A stretch of 64,000 nt of DNA from Mesobacillus jeotgali (GCF_014856545.2 NZ_CP109811.1:4771562-4835561); one strand, 5' to 3'; numbered from the stretch's first letter, positions 34,746 through 45,469 are shown. Made by a program: numbers and translations. Notes: generated from the letters alone by a model not told the origin.

Positions 34746-36224
34746 TTAACGCAATTTAGACAAAGGATCGATAATCTTGCCATTGTGATATACCTCAAAA
34801 TGAAGATGGATACCGGTGGAATTACCTGTCCTTCCCATGACGCCGATTTTCGAACCGCTAGAGACAGACTGACCTACGCTTACTGAAATAGATGCAAGGT
34901 GAGCATACATTGTACGGTAGCCGTTTTGGTGATCGATGATGATTTTATTGCCATATCCATCGCCCCTGTTACCAGCGTATACGACTCTTCCATTATCAGC
35001 AGCCTTGATTGTATAGTTGCTCGGCCTAGCGATATCGATTCCTTTATGCATCCTGCTCCAACGATACCCCTGGCGGCTGGATACATACCCTCCATTTGTC
35101 GGCCATACAAAGGTTCCATCTCCACGTGAAGGAACAACCTTTGTACCTTTAATGATGATTTCCTTCACAGGCTCTTCAAGTACAGTTTCCTTGATGACTT
35201 CCTTCTTGGTTACTCTGCCATTTTGTTCTGACACTGAATAGGTAACACCATTCATGCCAACTTTACCTTCCTGCTGCTTCTTCGTATCTCCCTTGAACAT
35301 GGTTGAGTCTTTTTTGACTTCTCTTTCGAAAGGCACTTCTTTTTGTTCGTAAACCTGGCGATTGACAACGACTTCAACGAAAGGCTTCAACACAGTCACA
35401 TTTAATTCCTGGCCTGGTTTCAGCACAGAGTCTTCAGTAAGGCCTTCATTCAAAGTAAGCAATTCAGCAAGCTTCAGGTTATGTGAATTGGCAATGCTTC
35501 CTAACACATCCCCTTCTTTAACCTGGTACTTCTGTTCCTCTAAAGTACCCTTTTTAAAGAGCTGGATAGCTTCCTCTACAGAAAGTACTTTTTCAGGATC
35601 AACTTTTTCGTCCGAATGTGAAACTTCTTTAGTTAAATAAACGTCTAATATACGAGTTTCATTTTCTTTTACTTCGGGTACTGGTAGATTAGGAGATTCT
35701 TTTCTGCTCTCCACCTCAGCTAGTTCTTCTTCAGTAACATGTTCAAGCTTTAATGCCTTAAGGACTTCTTTTGCAGCTTCAGCATCTTTTACATATGCTA
35801 CTGGGTTTTCACCAATCACAAGAGCTGACGCATCGGCCTGGACAGTCATCTCGTCTTTAAGCACTTCGATTACTTCACTTGTATTTGCGTTGGCAGCTGA
35901 GCTGAACACCTGCTCAGGAATAAAAGATACGTCTAAACCAAGCTCGATATCAAGGTCAGCGTATTCCTGCTTCACGGATGCCAACTTGTCTTCCACCAGC
36001 TGTTCTACTTCTGATTTATCTGCTACAGTTCCTACAAATTTATCATTTACATACACATAATACACGGTTGTTAAGTCAGACTCAGCCGCAAGTGCAGCAT
36101 TTCCTGCACCAAAAGACAACGCAGCTACAGTTACTGCAGCCATGATCGACTTTTTAATTGCTGGCTTCATCTCTCTAGATGTTTTGCCGGCAAGATTGGA
36201 CAGCCTATGTTTAAAATTATTCAT
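34746..36224 (-). CDS. M23 endopeptidase with LysM and G5 domains
   Basis: A 492-residue exported cell-wall hydrolase. The signal peptide is at about 28-48 (MAAVTVAALSFGAGNAALA). A central region is followed by LysM (about 235-280, VKEGDVLGSIANSHNL), G5 (about 285-360) and a C-terminal M23 domain (HKGIDIA... and HLHFEV zinc motifs). It cleaves peptide cross-bridges in peptidoglycan. ATG 36224 has AGGAGGATCAGG upstream. It lies next to walRK and has a perfect WalR-type box further upstream, so WalR control is likely. Confidence 0.9.
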   Translation of the reverse strand: MNNFKHRLSNLAGKTSREMKPAIKKSIMAAVTVAALSFGAGNAALAAESDLTTVYYVYVNDKFVGTVADKSEVEQLVEDKLASVKQEYADLDIELGLDVSFIPEQVFSSAANANTSEVIEVLKDEMTVQADASALVIGENPVAYVKDAEAAKEVLKALKLEHVTEEELAEVESRKESPNLPVPEVKENETRILDVYLTKEVSHSDEKVDPEKVLSVEEAIQLFKKGTLEEQKYQVKEGDVLGSIANSHNLKLAELLTLNEGLTEDSVLKPGQELNVTVLKPFVEVVVNRQVYEQKEVPFEREVKKDSTMFKGDTKKQQEGKVGMNGVTYSVSEQNGRVTKKEVIKETVLEEPVKEIIIKGTKVVPSRGDGTFVWPTNGGYVSSRQGYRWSRMHKGIDIARPSNYTIKAADNGRVVYAGNRGDGYGNKIIIDHQNGYRTMYAHLASISVSVGQSVSSGSKIGVMGRTGNSTGIHLHFEVYHNGKIIDPLSKLR

Positions 36225-36549
36225 CCTGATCCTCCTACAACGGTCAAACACTATTAGTCTAGTTCTAAATAACTATAATCTGATAATTGTACCTTTTTAC
36301 TTTACCATATAATGTATCAATGGGAAGACTAGTCTTCATTATGTAACAAAAATGTATAATAGCTGACATTTAATTACGATTTTTGTCAGTAAAATGGTAT
36401 TCTGAATCGATATATTTTCCTATCCTAGAAAATGAAAATAAGTAAAAAACCTAGTAATATCAGGGTATTCTCCTACTTTAGGAGGATTATTATTGAAGAT
36501 TGTTGTTAATAGCAACACAAACATGTTAAAATAGGAAATTCACATTTAC

Positions 36550-36566
36550 ATTACAAGAATATTACA
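36550..36566 (-). promoter_or_regulatory. Candidate WalR box
   Basis: On the minus strand TGTAAT-ATTCT-TGTAAT, a perfect fit to TGTWAH-N5-TGTWAH. It lies 326 nt upstream of the M23 peptidase start on the coding strand. A weaker copy in the other orientation (TGTAAC-N5-TGTATA) is at 36342-36358. Confidence 0.5.
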
Positions 36567-36569
36567 AAA

Positions 36570-36606
36570 AAAGAGAGCATGTCATATGACACGCTCCCTT
36601 TTTTAA
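36570..36606 (-). terminator. tRNA operon terminator
   Basis: GGGAGCGTGTCA-tatg-ACATGCTCTCTTTTTTT on the minus strand directly after tRNA-Phe. The A-rich opposite side makes it bidirectional. Confidence 0.85.
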
Positions 36607-36679
36607 TGGCTCAGGACGGAATCGAACCGCCGACACAAGGATTTTCAGTCCTTTGCTCTACCGACTGAGCTACTGAGCC
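36607..36679 (-). tRNA. tRNA-Phe (GAA)
   Basis: A 73-nt cloverleaf: acceptor GGCTCAG/CTGAGCC, D arm AGCTCAGTCGGTAGAGC, anticodon loop CTGAAAA (GAA), T arm GGCGGTTCGATTCCGTC. CCA not encoded. Confidence 0.95.
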
Positions 36680-36943
36680 ATGATAATAAGTGATCCCTAA
36701 ACTTTAATTGGTTTAGGTCCTTTGCTCGAATGACCTTGCGGTCTTTCTCGCAGGTTGCCGCTGAAGCTGAGTCAAAGATGTGAGCAACCTGCTCTACCGA
36801 CTGAGCTACTGAGCCATGATAATAAGTTGTTCCCTAAACTTTATTTAGCTTAAAACTGTGCTCAAAAAACCTTTCGGTTTTTCTCGCAAGTTGCCGCAGA
36901 TGCTTATTCGGAGAAGCAAGCAACTGACTGAGCTACTGGGCCA
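36680..36943 (-). repeat. Two tandem spacer units carrying tRNA-Phe 5' fragments
   Basis: Units 36681-36816 and 36817-36943 both run TGATAATAAGT...CCCTAAACTTTA...GTTGCCGC... and end with a tRNA-Phe 5' fragment. The first copy (36791-36815) keeps the first 25 nt of the tRNA; the second (about 36927-36942) is shorter with one change. Neither can fold as a tRNA. They look like duplicated spacer plus 5' tRNA segments. Confidence 0.75.
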
Positions 36944-36976
36944 AGATAATACTACTCAATTAGTTATGTAATAAAG

Positions 36977-37048
36977 TGACCCCTACGGGATTCGAACCCG
37001 TGTTACCGCCGTGAAAGGGCGGTGTCTTAACCGCTTGACCAAGGGGCC
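36977..37048 (-). tRNA. tRNA-Glu (TTC)
   Basis: A 72-nt cloverleaf: acceptor GGCCCCT/AGGGGTC, anticodon loop CTTTCAC (TTC), T arm ACGGGTTCGAATCCCGT. Confidence 0.95.
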
Positions 37049-37091
37049 CTATATAAAGTTGATCTTTTTCGCTGTCGAGAAAAAGACTTGG

Positions 37092-37164
37092 TGAGCCATG
37101 AAGGACTCGAACCTTCGACCCTCTGATTAAAAGTCAGATGCTCTACCGACTGAGCTAATGGCTC
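37092..37164 (-). tRNA. tRNA-Lys (TTT)
   Basis: A 73-nt cloverleaf: acceptor GAGCCAT/ATGGCTC, D arm AGCTCAGTCGGTAGAGC, anticodon loop CTTTTAA (TTT), T arm AAGGTTCGAGTCCTT. First gene of the three-tRNA cluster. Confidence 0.95.
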
Positions 37165-37440
37165 GTATTAAAAATTATCACATTTTGTCGAATTAGTGAC
37201 AACGTTGTTTATATTACCATAGCATTTTGTTGTTTGTATATGTTTTTTTAAATTTTTTTTGCTTTTTTCTTTAAAAATATATTTTTCTTCGCAAACAATG
37301 CTCTTATTGTTTAAATTTAATGCTGTTTATCTATCTGGACTCTATAAAAATTGTTTATTTCAGCGAAATCACATAATATTTCCACGAAACAGGAGATTAA
37401 TTCCGCGAACTGGAAAACAGCTGGTTTATTTTACTAATAA
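37165..37440. other. Intergenic region between tRNA-Lys and purA
   Basis: AT-rich, with no coding potential I trust. It must contain the tRNA promoter on the minus strand. Nothing else seen. Confidence 0.5.
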
Positions 37441-37442
37441 TA

Positions 37443-37476
37443 AAAATCCCCCGCTCTTGAAAGAACGAGGGATTTG
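37443..37476 (-). terminator. purA terminator
   Basis: AAATCCCTCGTTCTT-tca-AGAGCGGGGGATTTTTATT on the minus strand. Confidence 0.85.
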
Positions 37477-37483
37477 TATAAAA

Positions 37484-38773
37484 TTATGATCTCCAAGGGC
37501 TGCGCACGACATTTGTCTGAGTGCGGTCCGGTCCGACTGAGAAGATGGACAATGGAATGCCTGTCAGCTGTGAAATCCGTTCTAGATAGTGTCTTGCGTT
37601 TTCTGGCAATTCATCGAGTGATTTTACACCTGTGATGTCTTCTGTCCAACCTGGCAGTTCTTCGTATACAGGTTCACATTCTGCCAGTGTCTTGAGGCTA
37701 GCCGGAAACTCTTCGATCAACTCGCCTTTGTAGCGATAAGCTACACAAATCTTAAGCGTTTCGATTCCTGTCAAAACATCAATCGAGTTTAAAGATAGAT
37801 CCGTGATTCCGCTGACACGGCGGGCATGGCGGACGACGACGCTGTCGAACCAGCCGACGCGACGCGGACGGCCTGTAGTAGTGCCATATTCACGGCCGAC
37901 TTCACGAATCTGGTGACCGATTTCGTTGTCTAGCTCTGTAGGGAACGGGCCATCACCGACACGCGTTGTATATGCTTTAGATACGCCGACAATATGAGTG
38001 ATTTTCGTCGGGCCTACTCCTGAACCAATTGTCACACCGCCGGCAACTGGGTTAGATGAAGTAACAAACGGATATGTACCCTGGTCGATGTCGAGCATGA
38101 CTCCCTGTGCTCCTTCAAACAGCACTCGGCGTCCTTCGTCCAACGCATCGTTCAGCACGACGGATGTATCGACAACATAATCCTTGATTTGCTGTCCATA
38201 TTCAAAATACTCATCCAAGATATCTTCAAGCTTGAAGCCTTCTGTTTCGTAAATTCGTTCAAGCAGGCGATTCTTTTCTTCGAGATTTCGGGAAAGCTTT
38301 TCCTCAAACACTTCACGGTCCAACAAATCTGCAATCCGGATTCCGGTACGTGCAGCCTTGTCCATATATGCAGGGCCGATTCCCTTCTTGGTCGTTCCAA
38401 TTTTATTGGCACCCTTGCTTGCTTCTTCCACCTCATCAAGCTTCAAGTGATACGGAAGGATGACATGCGCGCGGTTGCTGATGCGCAGATTGTCTGTCTT
38501 AACATCTTTATCGTGAAGATAAGCGAGCTCCTTCACTAACGCTTTTGGATCCACAACCATTCCGTTGCCGATGACGCTGATTTTATCATTATAGAAAATT
38601 CCTGATGGAATTAAATGCAATTTATATGTTTCACCATTGAACTTAATTGTATGTCCGGCGTTGTTACCTCCCTGGTAACGGGCAATCACTTCGGCATTTT
38701 CTGATAGGAAGTCTGTAATCTTCCCTTTTCCTTCGTCTCCCCATTGTGTCCCTACTACTACTACGGATGACAT
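37484..38773 (-). CDS. purA: Adenylosuccinate synthetase
   Basis: A 429-residue enzyme converting IMP, aspartate and GTP to adenylosuccinate, the first committed step to AMP. The P-loop-like GDEGKGK at residue 12, QGGNNAGHT, and the GTTTGRPRR region that contacts IMP are all present. Length is normal. AGGTGCTTTTT precedes the ATG. Paired PurR boxes lie about 90 bp upstream. Confidence 0.97.
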   Translation of the reverse strand: MSSVVVVGTQWGDEGKGKITDFLSENAEVIARYQGGNNAGHTIKFNGETYKLHLIPSGIFYNDKISVIGNGMVVDPKALVKELAYLHDKDVKTDNLRISNRAHVILPYHLKLDEVEEASKGANKIGTTKKGIGPAYMDKAARTGIRIADLLDREVFEEKLSRNLEEKNRLLERIYETEGFKLEDILDEYFEYGQQIKDYVVDTSVVLNDALDEGRRVLFEGAQGVMLDIDQGTYPFVTSSNPVAGGVTIGSGVGPTKITHIVGVSKAYTTRVGDGPFPTELDNEIGHQIREVGREYGTTTGRPRRVGWFDSVVVRHARRVSGITDLSLNSIDVLTGIETLKICVAYRYKGELIEEFPASLKTLAECEPVYEELPGWTEDITGVKSLDELPENARHYLERISQLTGIPLSIFSVGPDRTQTNVVRSPWRS

Positions 38774-38860
38774 ATAAAAAGCACCTCCAAAGGTATACGG
38801 TTATTTTTTTCCGTTCCAAACATATAAAGTTTACCAGTAAACATAACCAAAAGTCAATTA

Positions 38861-38904
38861 AACACGAACATTAAATTTATATTTCGTTTAATTCGTTCGT
38901 GTAA
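38861..38904. promoter_or_regulatory. Paired PurBoxes upstream of purA
   Basis: AACACGAACATTA and AATTCGTTCGTGTAA are inverted copies with a ~16-bp gap, the arrangement bound by PurR in Bacillus (core CGAAC). Position fits the purA promoter. Confidence 0.65.
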
Positions 38905-38949
38905 ATCCGCATGCTATATGGCCTCCCCAAAGGCTCTGCTAGATTATGG

Positions 38950-38986
38950 AGATAAAAAAAGAGAATCAACCTATACGGTCAATTCT
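38950..38986 (-). terminator. dnaB terminator
   Basis: GAGAATTGACC-gtata-GGTTGATTCTCTTTTTTT on the minus strand just after the stop. Confidence 0.85.
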
Positions 38987-38988
38987 CA

Positions 38989-40353
38989 TTATGCCCCTGG
39001 TGGAGCGTACGATTCGTCATATCGATTCTCAATATTGACGAATTTATTGTATTCTTTTACGAATGCCAGCTTTACGGTTCCTACCGGGCCGTTACGCTGC
39101 TTGGCAATGATGATTTCAATGATGTTCTTGTCTTCAGATTCCTTGTCATAGTAGTCATCACGGTAAAGGAAGGCTACGATATCGGCATCCTGCTCGATCG
39201 AACCGGATTCACGGATATCTGACATCATCGGACGCTTGTCCTGTCGCTGTTCCACACCACGGGAAAGCTGGGACAACGCGATTACAGGGACCTGCAATTC
39301 ACGTGCCAGCTGCTTGAGGGAACGGGATATTTCGGATACTTCCTGCTGGCGGTTTTCGCCGGCACGGCCGCTTCCAAGAATCAGTTGCAGGTAGTCAATC
39401 ATGATCATGCCCAACCCTTGTTCCTGCTTTAAGCGGCGGCATTTTGACCTGATATCAGTAATTTTGACACCTGGAGTATCATCAATGAAAATCCCTGCAT
39501 TCGACAGGCTTCCCATTGCCATGGTCAACTTGCCCCAGTCTTCATCATTCAGGGATCCTGTACGCAGCCTCTGGGCATCGATATTTCCTTCAGCACAAAG
39601 GACACGCATGACAAGCTGTTCTGCACCCATCTCCAAACTGAAGATCGCGACATTTTCCCCTGTCTTTTTCGCAACGTTCTGAGCGATATTCAAGGCGAAG
39701 GCGGTTTTACCAACAGAAGGACGGGCGCCAACGATAATCAAATCATTTCGCTGAAAGCCTGCTGTCATACGGTCAAGCTCGGTGAATCCCGTCTCAAGGC
39801 CGGTGATATCCCCTTTTCGGTTATGCATTTCCTCGATATTATCATATGTCCTGACCAGGACATCCTTTATATTATGGAAGGCTCCTCCGCCTTTGCGCTG
39901 GGCAACCTCCATGATGTTTTTTTCTGCTTCGGCGAGCAATGCTTCGACTTCATCCTCACGCATATAGCCATCTTCAGCAATGCCTGATGCTGTGCGGATC
40001 AGCCTTCTCAACAGTGATTTTTCTTCTACGATTCTAGCATAATACTCTATATTAGCAGCCGTCGGAACGGATGCAGCCAATTCACTTAAATAGCTGACGC
40101 CTCCAACATCTTCAATCAGCTTGGATGAGGCCAATTCCTCAGTGACGGTCACCAGGTCGATGGCTTTGCCTTTATCATTCAAATCCAGCATGACATTGAA
40201 AATTTTCTGGTGTGCTACACGGTAAAAGTCATCTGGTAATAAAATTTCTGAAGCAAGAGTTAAAGCTGATGGCTCTAAAAATATTGCGCCAAGTACGGCT
40301 TGTTCCGCTTCCATGTTTTGCGGCGGAAGTCGATCCGCGAATAATTCACTCAT
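38989..40353 (-). CDS. dnaB: Replicative DNA helicase
   Basis: A 454-residue hexameric helicase (named dnaC in B. subtilis). The N-terminal domain (DRLPPQNMEAEQAVLGAIF) interacts with primase. The RecA-like core has Walker A VGARPSVGKTAFALNIA (about residue 205), H4/H1a elements FSLEMG, Walker B MIMIDYLQLI, and the arginine finger region. Family-normal length. rplI and gdpP lie upstream, separated by a terminator. Confidence 0.96.
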   Translation of the reverse strand: MSELFADRLPPQNMEAEQAVLGAIFLEPSALTLASEILLPDDFYRVAHQKIFNVMLDLNDKGKAIDLVTVTEELASSKLIEDVGGVSYLSELAASVPTAANIEYYARIVEEKSLLRRLIRTASGIAEDGYMREDEVEALLAEAEKNIMEVAQRKGGGAFHNIKDVLVRTYDNIEEMHNRKGDITGLETGFTELDRMTAGFQRNDLIIVGARPSVGKTAFALNIAQNVAKKTGENVAIFSLEMGAEQLVMRVLCAEGNIDAQRLRTGSLNDEDWGKLTMAMGSLSNAGIFIDDTPGVKITDIRSKCRRLKQEQGLGMIMIDYLQLILGSGRAGENRQQEVSEISRSLKQLARELQVPVIALSQLSRGVEQRQDKRPMMSDIRESGSIEQDADIVAFLYRDDYYDKESEDKNIIEIIIAKQRNGPVGTVKLAFVKEYNKFVNIENRYDESYAPPGA

Positions 40354-40394
40354 CTGCCAGCCCCCTTACAAAATTGACTCTCTCGTCTAATTGA

Positions 40395-40430
40395 AAAAAG
40401 TGATCAGCAGAACCGATCACCTATTTCTGT
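40395..40430 (-). terminator. rplI terminator
   Basis: GTGATCGGTTC-tgc-TGATCACTTTTTT on the minus strand, between rplI and dnaB. Confidence 0.8.
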
Positions 40431-40474
40431 AACTATATTATTTTATCATGTTTACGGCTATATGGAACTGTAAA

Positions 40475-40924
40475 TTATTTTCCTTCTTTTACATGGACAT
40501 TCAAAGTTGCCTGCACATCTTTATGAAGCTTGACTGGAACCTTTGTGTATCCAAGTGTTCGAATTGCATCCGAGAGCTCAATTTTACGCTTATCAAGCTT
40601 GATACCGTTGTTTTTTTGCAGTTCATCAGCAATCTGCTTGCTAGTGATTGAGCCGAATAGACGTCCGTCTTCGCCAGATTTCGCAGATAATTCTACTGTA
40701 ACTTTTTCCAGCTTTTCCTTTAATGCTTTCGCATCTTCAAGCTCCTGCTGAGCCATTTTCTCTTCTTTCTTTTGTTGAGCGCTCAGGGAACTCATAGCGG
40801 CCTGATTTGCTTCAACTGCAAGACCCTGTTTAATCAGGAAATTGTGTGCGTAGCCATCTGCCACATTTTTGATTTCGCCTTTTTTACCTTTTCCTTTAAC
40901 GTCCTTCAAAAAGATTACTTTCAT
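40475..40924 (-). CDS. rplI: Ribosomal protein L9
   Basis: A 149-residue two-domain 23S rRNA-binding protein. The N-terminal [31 protein letters not shown] is followed by a long connecting helix and a C-terminal domain with [14 protein letters not shown]. Overlaps gdpP by 4 nt, so it is co-translated with it. Confidence 0.97.
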   Translation of the reverse strand: MKVIFLKDVKGKGKKGEIKNVADGYAHNFLIKQGLAVEANQAAMSSLSAQQKKEEKMAQQELEDAKALKEKLEKVTVELSAKSGEDGRLFGSITSKQIADELQKNNGIKLDKRKIELSDAIRTLGYTKVPVKLHKDVQATLNVHVKEGK

Positions 40925-42894
40925 TCTTTTTGTCCCCCTTCTAAATAATCATCTATTGCATTTTGTAAAAGTGTTTCTGCCTCATCCGTAGTTATATCAT
41001 ACATTTGTGTCGCAGCATTGGTTAAATGCCCGCCACCTTCGAGATTTTCCATGATCACCTGGACATTGATGTCGCCAAGCGATCTTGCACTGATGCCAAT
41101 GGTATCCTCAGATCTTTTTGAGATGACAAATGACGCTGACACTCCATCCATCGTCAACAGTGTATCTGCAGCCTGCGCTATCAACACATGATCGCAGTAT
41201 ACATCGTCCGCGCCTTTTGAGATGACAATGCCATCCCGGTAAAAATAAACATTCTCTATGATTTTCGCTCTTCTGATATACGTATTAATATCTTCTTTTA
41301 AAAACTTTTGGACCAAAATGGTGTCCGCACCATGGCTGCGCAGATAGGAAGCAGCATCGAATGTTCGGGCCCCGGTCCTTAGAGTGAAGCTTTTAGTATC
41401 TACGATGATTCCCGCCAACAAAGCAGTTGCCTCAAGCATCTGAATTTTACCGTTCTTCGGCTGATATTCCAGTAGCTCTGTCACGAGTTCAGCTGTTGAT
41501 GAAGCATAAGGCTCCATATAAACGAGCAGAGGATTTTTAATGAATTCCTCTCCCCGGCGATGGTGGTCAATCACGATGACGTTCTCAATCCGATTCAATA
41601 GTCTCTCATCAATCACAAGAGATGGTTTATGAGTATCGACAACGACAAGCAATGTGTCATCAGATGCAATTTCATATGCTTGCTCCGGAGAAATGAATCT
41701 AGAGTAGAGAGATTCATTATCCTTAATCTCATCCATCAGCCGTTGCACACCTGTATCAATCTCATTTTTATTATAGACAATAAAGCCTTCACGCTTATTC
41801 ATCTGCGCTACTTTAAGAATCCCTATTGCCGAACCGATGGCGTCCATATCAGGGTTCTTATGTCCCATGATTAAGACCTTGTCACTCTCGACCACCAATT
41901 CCTTCAATGCGTGAGAAATGACGCGTGCCCTAACCCTTGTCCGCTTTTCAACAGGATTTGTCTTGCCGCCATAAAACTTAACTTTGCCATTAGGCTGTTT
42001 GATTGCCACTTGGTCACCGCCGCGCCCCAAAGCAAGATCCAGGCTGGACTGTGCCTGAGTTCCGAGCTCAGGAAGCGATGAATATCCTGTGCCAACGCCA
42101 ATGCTCAAAGTTAATGGGACATTTTGCTTCGATGTCGTTTCCCTTACTTCATCAAGGATCGAGAACTTCCCCTTTTCCAGCAGCTGAAGGATATGCTCAC
42201 TAAAAACAGCGATGAATCTTTCTGAAGAAACCCTTTTAAGGAATACCCCGTTATTGGTCGCCCATTTATTTAAAATGGAAGTGACAAGACTGTTCAAGCT
42301 GCTTTTAGTCTGGTCATCCATTCCCTGAGTCAATTCCTCATAGTTATCAAGATAAATGATTGAAATGACCGTGCGCTCATCATGGTACATTTTTTCGATT
42401 TCTGCCTGTTCGGTCACATCGAAAAAGTAGAGCAAGCGTTCCTCAGGTTTATGTATCACCCTGAACTTCCGGTCGTGAAGAGTGAGGATATCAGTTTCCA
42501 CCTCTTGTTTGATCAATGGAATGACTGCATCGGCAACATCATAAAGAGATTTGCCTACAAGAGAGTCTTCATTGAAACATGCAGCTATGAAAGGATTTGT
42601 CCACTCAATATAATAGTCATCATTAACCAGCATGATCCCAATGGGCATTTCCATCAGAGCTTCTTCGCCGACTTTTTTTACCCGATAAGACAGCGTGGAA
42701 ATATACTCTTCCGTTTCTTGTCTTATTTTATGATTCACTTGAAAAATCAAATATATCAACAGGCCAGTGAGAATGAACCCTGCTGCTCCTATAATCCAGT
42801 TATAGTAAGACAGAAATCCAATCAGCACCAGTGTTACGGCCATCAATCCATACAATGGATAACGTATTTGCCGCCTCTCTAAATAAGAAGGCAT
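40921..42894 (-). CDS. gdpP: Cyclic-di-AMP phosphodiesterase GdpP
   Basis: A 657-residue membrane enzyme (YybT). Two N-terminal transmembrane helices (about 13-55), a PAS-like haem-binding domain, and a degenerate GGDEF domain ([18 protein letters not shown]) are followed by a DHH/DHHA1 phosphodiesterase with [25 protein letters not shown] and GGHLTNAA. It degrades c-di-AMP and so affects potassium homeostasis, beta-lactam tolerance and DNA-damage signalling. Followed by rplI with a 4-nt overlap. Confidence 0.95.
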   Translation of the reverse strand: MPSYLERRQIRYPLYGLMAVTLVLIGFLSYYNWIIGAAGFILTGLLIYLIFQVNHKIRQETEEYISTLSYRVKKVGEEALMEMPIGIMLVNDDYYIEWTNPFIAACFNEDSLVGKSLYDVADAVIPLIKQEVETDILTLHDRKFRVIHKPEERLLYFFDVTEQAEIEKMYHDERTVISIIYLDNYEELTQGMDDQTKSSLNSLVTSILNKWATNNGVFLKRVSSERFIAVFSEHILQLLEKGKFSILDEVRETTSKQNVPLTLSIGVGTGYSSLPELGTQAQSSLDLALGRGGDQVAIKQPNGKVKFYGGKTNPVEKRTRVRARVISHALKELVVESDKVLIMGHKNPDMDAIGSAIGILKVAQMNKREGFIVYNKNEIDTGVQRLMDEIKDNESLYSRFISPEQAYEIASDDTLLVVVDTHKPSLVIDERLLNRIENVIVIDHHRRGEEFIKNPLLVYMEPYASSTAELVTELLEYQPKNGKIQMLEATALLAGIIVDTKSFTLRTGARTFDAASYLRSHGADTILVQKFLKEDINTYIRRAKIIENVYFYRDGIVISKGADDVYCDHVLIAQAADTLLTMDGVSASFVISKRSEDTIGISARSLGDINVQVIMENLEGGGHLTNAATQMYDITTDEAETLLQNAIDDYLEGGQKE

Positions 42895-42924
42895 GTGCTC
42901 AGCTCCTAAAGCGTTAGTTTCTGA

Positions 42925-43866
42925 TTACTTCTTCTCCCCAAGACGTTTTCTTAAGTCAAATCCTAAATCAATTATACCTAATATCCTCACAATATAAAGA
43001 ACAAATGGCAGGAGGAAAATCAGGACAATAACGACGATTGGAACAGCTTTAGGATACTTTTTAATATGTGTTATATAAAACACCAATGAGACCCCTTGGA
43101 GAACCATCAGCATCTGCAGGATGAATGTAAGATTGGAAATCACCCAGAACCAGTAAGTTCCTTTTTCCGGCTGCATGATCAATGCTGCAATCATCGTAAT
43201 GAGATAGTACCATAAGATACTCTTTGGCAGATTCAATTCCCTGAACGGAGGCCAGGATGGCACCTTGATCCCAAACCGCTTCAAGAATGGAAACGAGGCA
43301 AGCTGAAGCAGGAAGACAATCAAAAATGAGGCCATGACGAACATGCTTGGCATAAGTACTTCCATCATATCGACCATTGTTTCGAATTGCTCAATGAGTT
43401 TCTCATCAGGGGCCTGACCCATTTGTTCCAGTATTTTGATCGCCTGGCCGGTTGAGGCACGAAAAGCCTCCATTAATTCCTCGATAATATTAATTTTAAA
43501 GAAAATGACCGACAACGCATATTGTGCCACTAAATTCAAAAGAAACACTAGGGAACCGGCTATGTATGCAGCAAACCTGCTTTTCCCTTCCCTGACCATG
43601 TATCCCATCACAGCACCAGTCGTCCCATATGCCAATGCAAGCGGGATTGCCAGAAGGGACCCTAAAATCATCGATAAGAATACAGCTGCGAGCGTAAAAA
43701 CAGCAGTACTTTTCCCGTCATACTTAGCACCGAAAAATAAGAATGGCAAAGAAAGAAAGAGGTTCACAATTAACCCCAGACCAGGTATATAAAAAGTGAT
43801 CAATAATAAAACCGCAAAAATCGCCAACAGGATAGCCCCTTCTGTCAGCTTGTATGTATTCTTCAT
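42925..43866 (-). CDS. yybS: DUF2232 membrane protein YybS
   Basis: A 313-residue integral membrane protein with about eight hydrophobic segments (GAILLAIFAVLLLITFYIPGL; LALAYGTTGAVMGYMV; and others). It matches YybS by family and position upstream of gdpP; transporter-like ECF-S resemblance has been noted for this family. ATG 43866 has GAGGTGG upstream. Function unknown. Confidence 0.88.
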   Translation of the reverse strand: MKNTYKLTEGAILLAIFAVLLLITFYIPGLGLIVNLFLSLPFLFFGAKYDGKSTAVFTLAAVFLSMILGSLLAIPLALAYGTTGAVMGYMVREGKSRFAAYIAGSLVFLLNLVAQYALSVIFFKINIIEELMEAFRASTGQAIKILEQMGQAPDEKLIEQFETMVDMMEVLMPSMFVMASFLIVFLLQLASFPFLKRFGIKVPSWPPFRELNLPKSILWYYLITMIAALIMQPEKGTYWFWVISNLTFILQMLMVLQGVSLVFYITHIKKYPKAVPIVVIVLIFLLPFVLYIVRILGIIDLGFDLRKRLGEKK

Positions 43867-43879
43867 AATCCACCTCACC

Positions 43880-44150
43880 GAAATGCGTAAGCGCCTTGGT
43901 CAGCCTCGACAAGCGCTGGAGGGCCTGACAGTGAAGTCGTTTTTTGACTTCATTGGCAGGACCGAACTCGAAAAGCGAAGGCGACTGTTCAACTCCGACA
44001 AGCGTTGGAGGGCCTGACAGTGAAGTCGCTCTTTGACTTCATTGGCAGGACCGAAACGTCTCGAGGAGTTAGGAGCCGCAGCTAGACAAGCGTCTCGAGA
44101 GGCTAGGCGCTGAAGCTAGACACCGAAATGCGTAAGCGCCTTGGTCAGCC
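43880..44150. repeat. Interspersed repeat family 1, copy B (compound)
   Basis: Two long units and a partial third: GCGCCTTGGTCAGCC..., AGGGCCTGACAGTGAAGTCGTTTTTTGACTTCATTGGCAGGACC (written here in parts: GGGCCTGACAGTGAAGTCG, TTTGACTTCATTGGCAGG), then the same blocks repeated from about 44010. Intergenic between yybS and rpsR. Confidence 0.8.
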
Positions 44151-44277
44151 ATAAGAGTTCAAGCTAGATATTATAACAGTTTCCTGAACGTAATTAGCAA
44201 CCGTTTTTAAAATTACCGATAAGAACTATTTTAGCTTCTAAACTCCTGACAAGCAAACGAAGTGCCATATAGATAAT

Positions 44278-44313
44278 ATAAAAGGCAGCGGGAATGCCCC
44301 GCTGCCTTTTAAA
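44278..44313 (-). terminator. rpsF-ssb-rpsR terminator
   Basis: AAAGGCAGCGGG-gcatt-CCCGCTGCCTTTTATA on the minus strand. Confidence 0.9.
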
Positions 44314-44322
44314 ATCCGATCA

Positions 44323-44604
<282 letters not shown>

Positions 44605-44609
44605 TTATA

Positions 44610-45095
44610 TTAGAATGGAAGATCATCATCTGAAATGTCGATTTGGCCGCCACCTGCAAATGGATCTTCATCTGTTTTTGTATAACCTTGGTTTTGTCGT
44701 TGATTCTGATTCCCGAATGGGGATCCTTGATCATTTTGACGGGAATAACCGCTATCCCCTCTGTCAGAAGACTGTCCTTTTGGCTCAAGGAACTGAACAC
44801 TCTCAGCAAGAACTTCTGTAACGTATACACGCTTACCATCTTGTCCTTCATAGCTGCGAGTTTGAACGCGTCCATCAACACCTGCAAGGCTGCCCTTCTT
44901 CAAGAAGTTTGCAACGTTTTCGGCTGGACGGCGCCATACCACACAGTTGATGAAGTCAGCTTCTCTTTCCCCCTGCTGGTTGGTAAATGAACGATTTACC
45001 GCAAGTGTGAAAGTAGCCACCGCAACTCCATTCGGTGTGAAACGTAATTCAGGATCCTTGGTCAAACGGCCAACAAGAATGACACGATTCATCAT
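44610..45095 (-). CDS. ssbA: Single-stranded DNA-binding protein SsbA
   Basis: A 161-residue OB-fold protein that coats single-stranded DNA in replication and repair. The conserved [16 protein letters not shown] start, a Gly/Gln/Asn-rich linker and the acidic tip DISDDDLPF that recruits partner proteins are all present. ATG 45095 is 9 nt after AAGGAG. Between rpsF and rpsR, the usual Firmicute order. Confidence 0.96.
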   Translation of the reverse strand: MMNRVILVGRLTKDPELRFTPNGVAVATFTLAVNRSFTNQQGEREADFINCVVWRRPAENVANFLKKGSLAGVDGRVQTRSYEGQDGKRVYVTEVLAESVQFLEPKGQSSDRGDSGYSRQNDQGSPFGNQNQRQNQGYTKTDEDPFAGGGQIDISDDDLPF

Positions 45096-45173
45096 CAGAA
45101 TCAACTCCTTCCCCCCAGCATGAATGTTCCATATGAAACATCTTCCGCTGAAAGCTTATATTTATATCATTAA

Positions 45174-45461
45174 TTATTCTTCTTCTTTAATTACGATGTG
45201 GCGAAGGATATCTTCGTTGATCTTAGCAAGACGAGAGAATTCCTCAACTGCTGCCGGAGTAGCATTTACCTTTACAAGCTGGTAGTAGCCATCACGGAAA
45301 TCATTGATTTCGTATGCTAGGCGGCGTTTGCCCCATTCCTTAGCTTCTGAAATTTCCGCACCGTTTTCTGTAAGGATTGCGCTGAAACGCTCAGTAAGAG
45401 CCTTTTTAGCTTCCTCTTCAATGTTTGGGCGGATGATGTACATAACTTCGTACTTTCTCAT
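45174..45461 (-). CDS. rpsF: Ribosomal protein S6
   Basis: A 95-residue protein binding 16S rRNA together with S18 ([20 protein letters not shown]...RHIVIKEEE). ATG 45461 was selected: GGAGG lies 8 nt upstream; the in-frame GTG codons further up overlap that site. Confidence 0.96.
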   Translation of the reverse strand: MRKYEVMYIIRPNIEEEAKKALTERFSAILTENGAEISEAKEWGKRRLAYEINDFRDGYYQLVKVNATPAAVEEFSRLAKINEDILRHIVIKEEE

Positions 45462-45469
45462 CACTGTCA

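Noticed and set aside
35120..35136. Third parS site near CACGTG in the M23 gene
   Set aside because: Only the CACGTGAA core matches; the flanking bases differ from the 16-bp consensus.
36791..36942. Additional tRNA genes
   Set aside because: Only the 5' 16-25 nt of tRNA-Phe are present; there is no anticodon or T arm.
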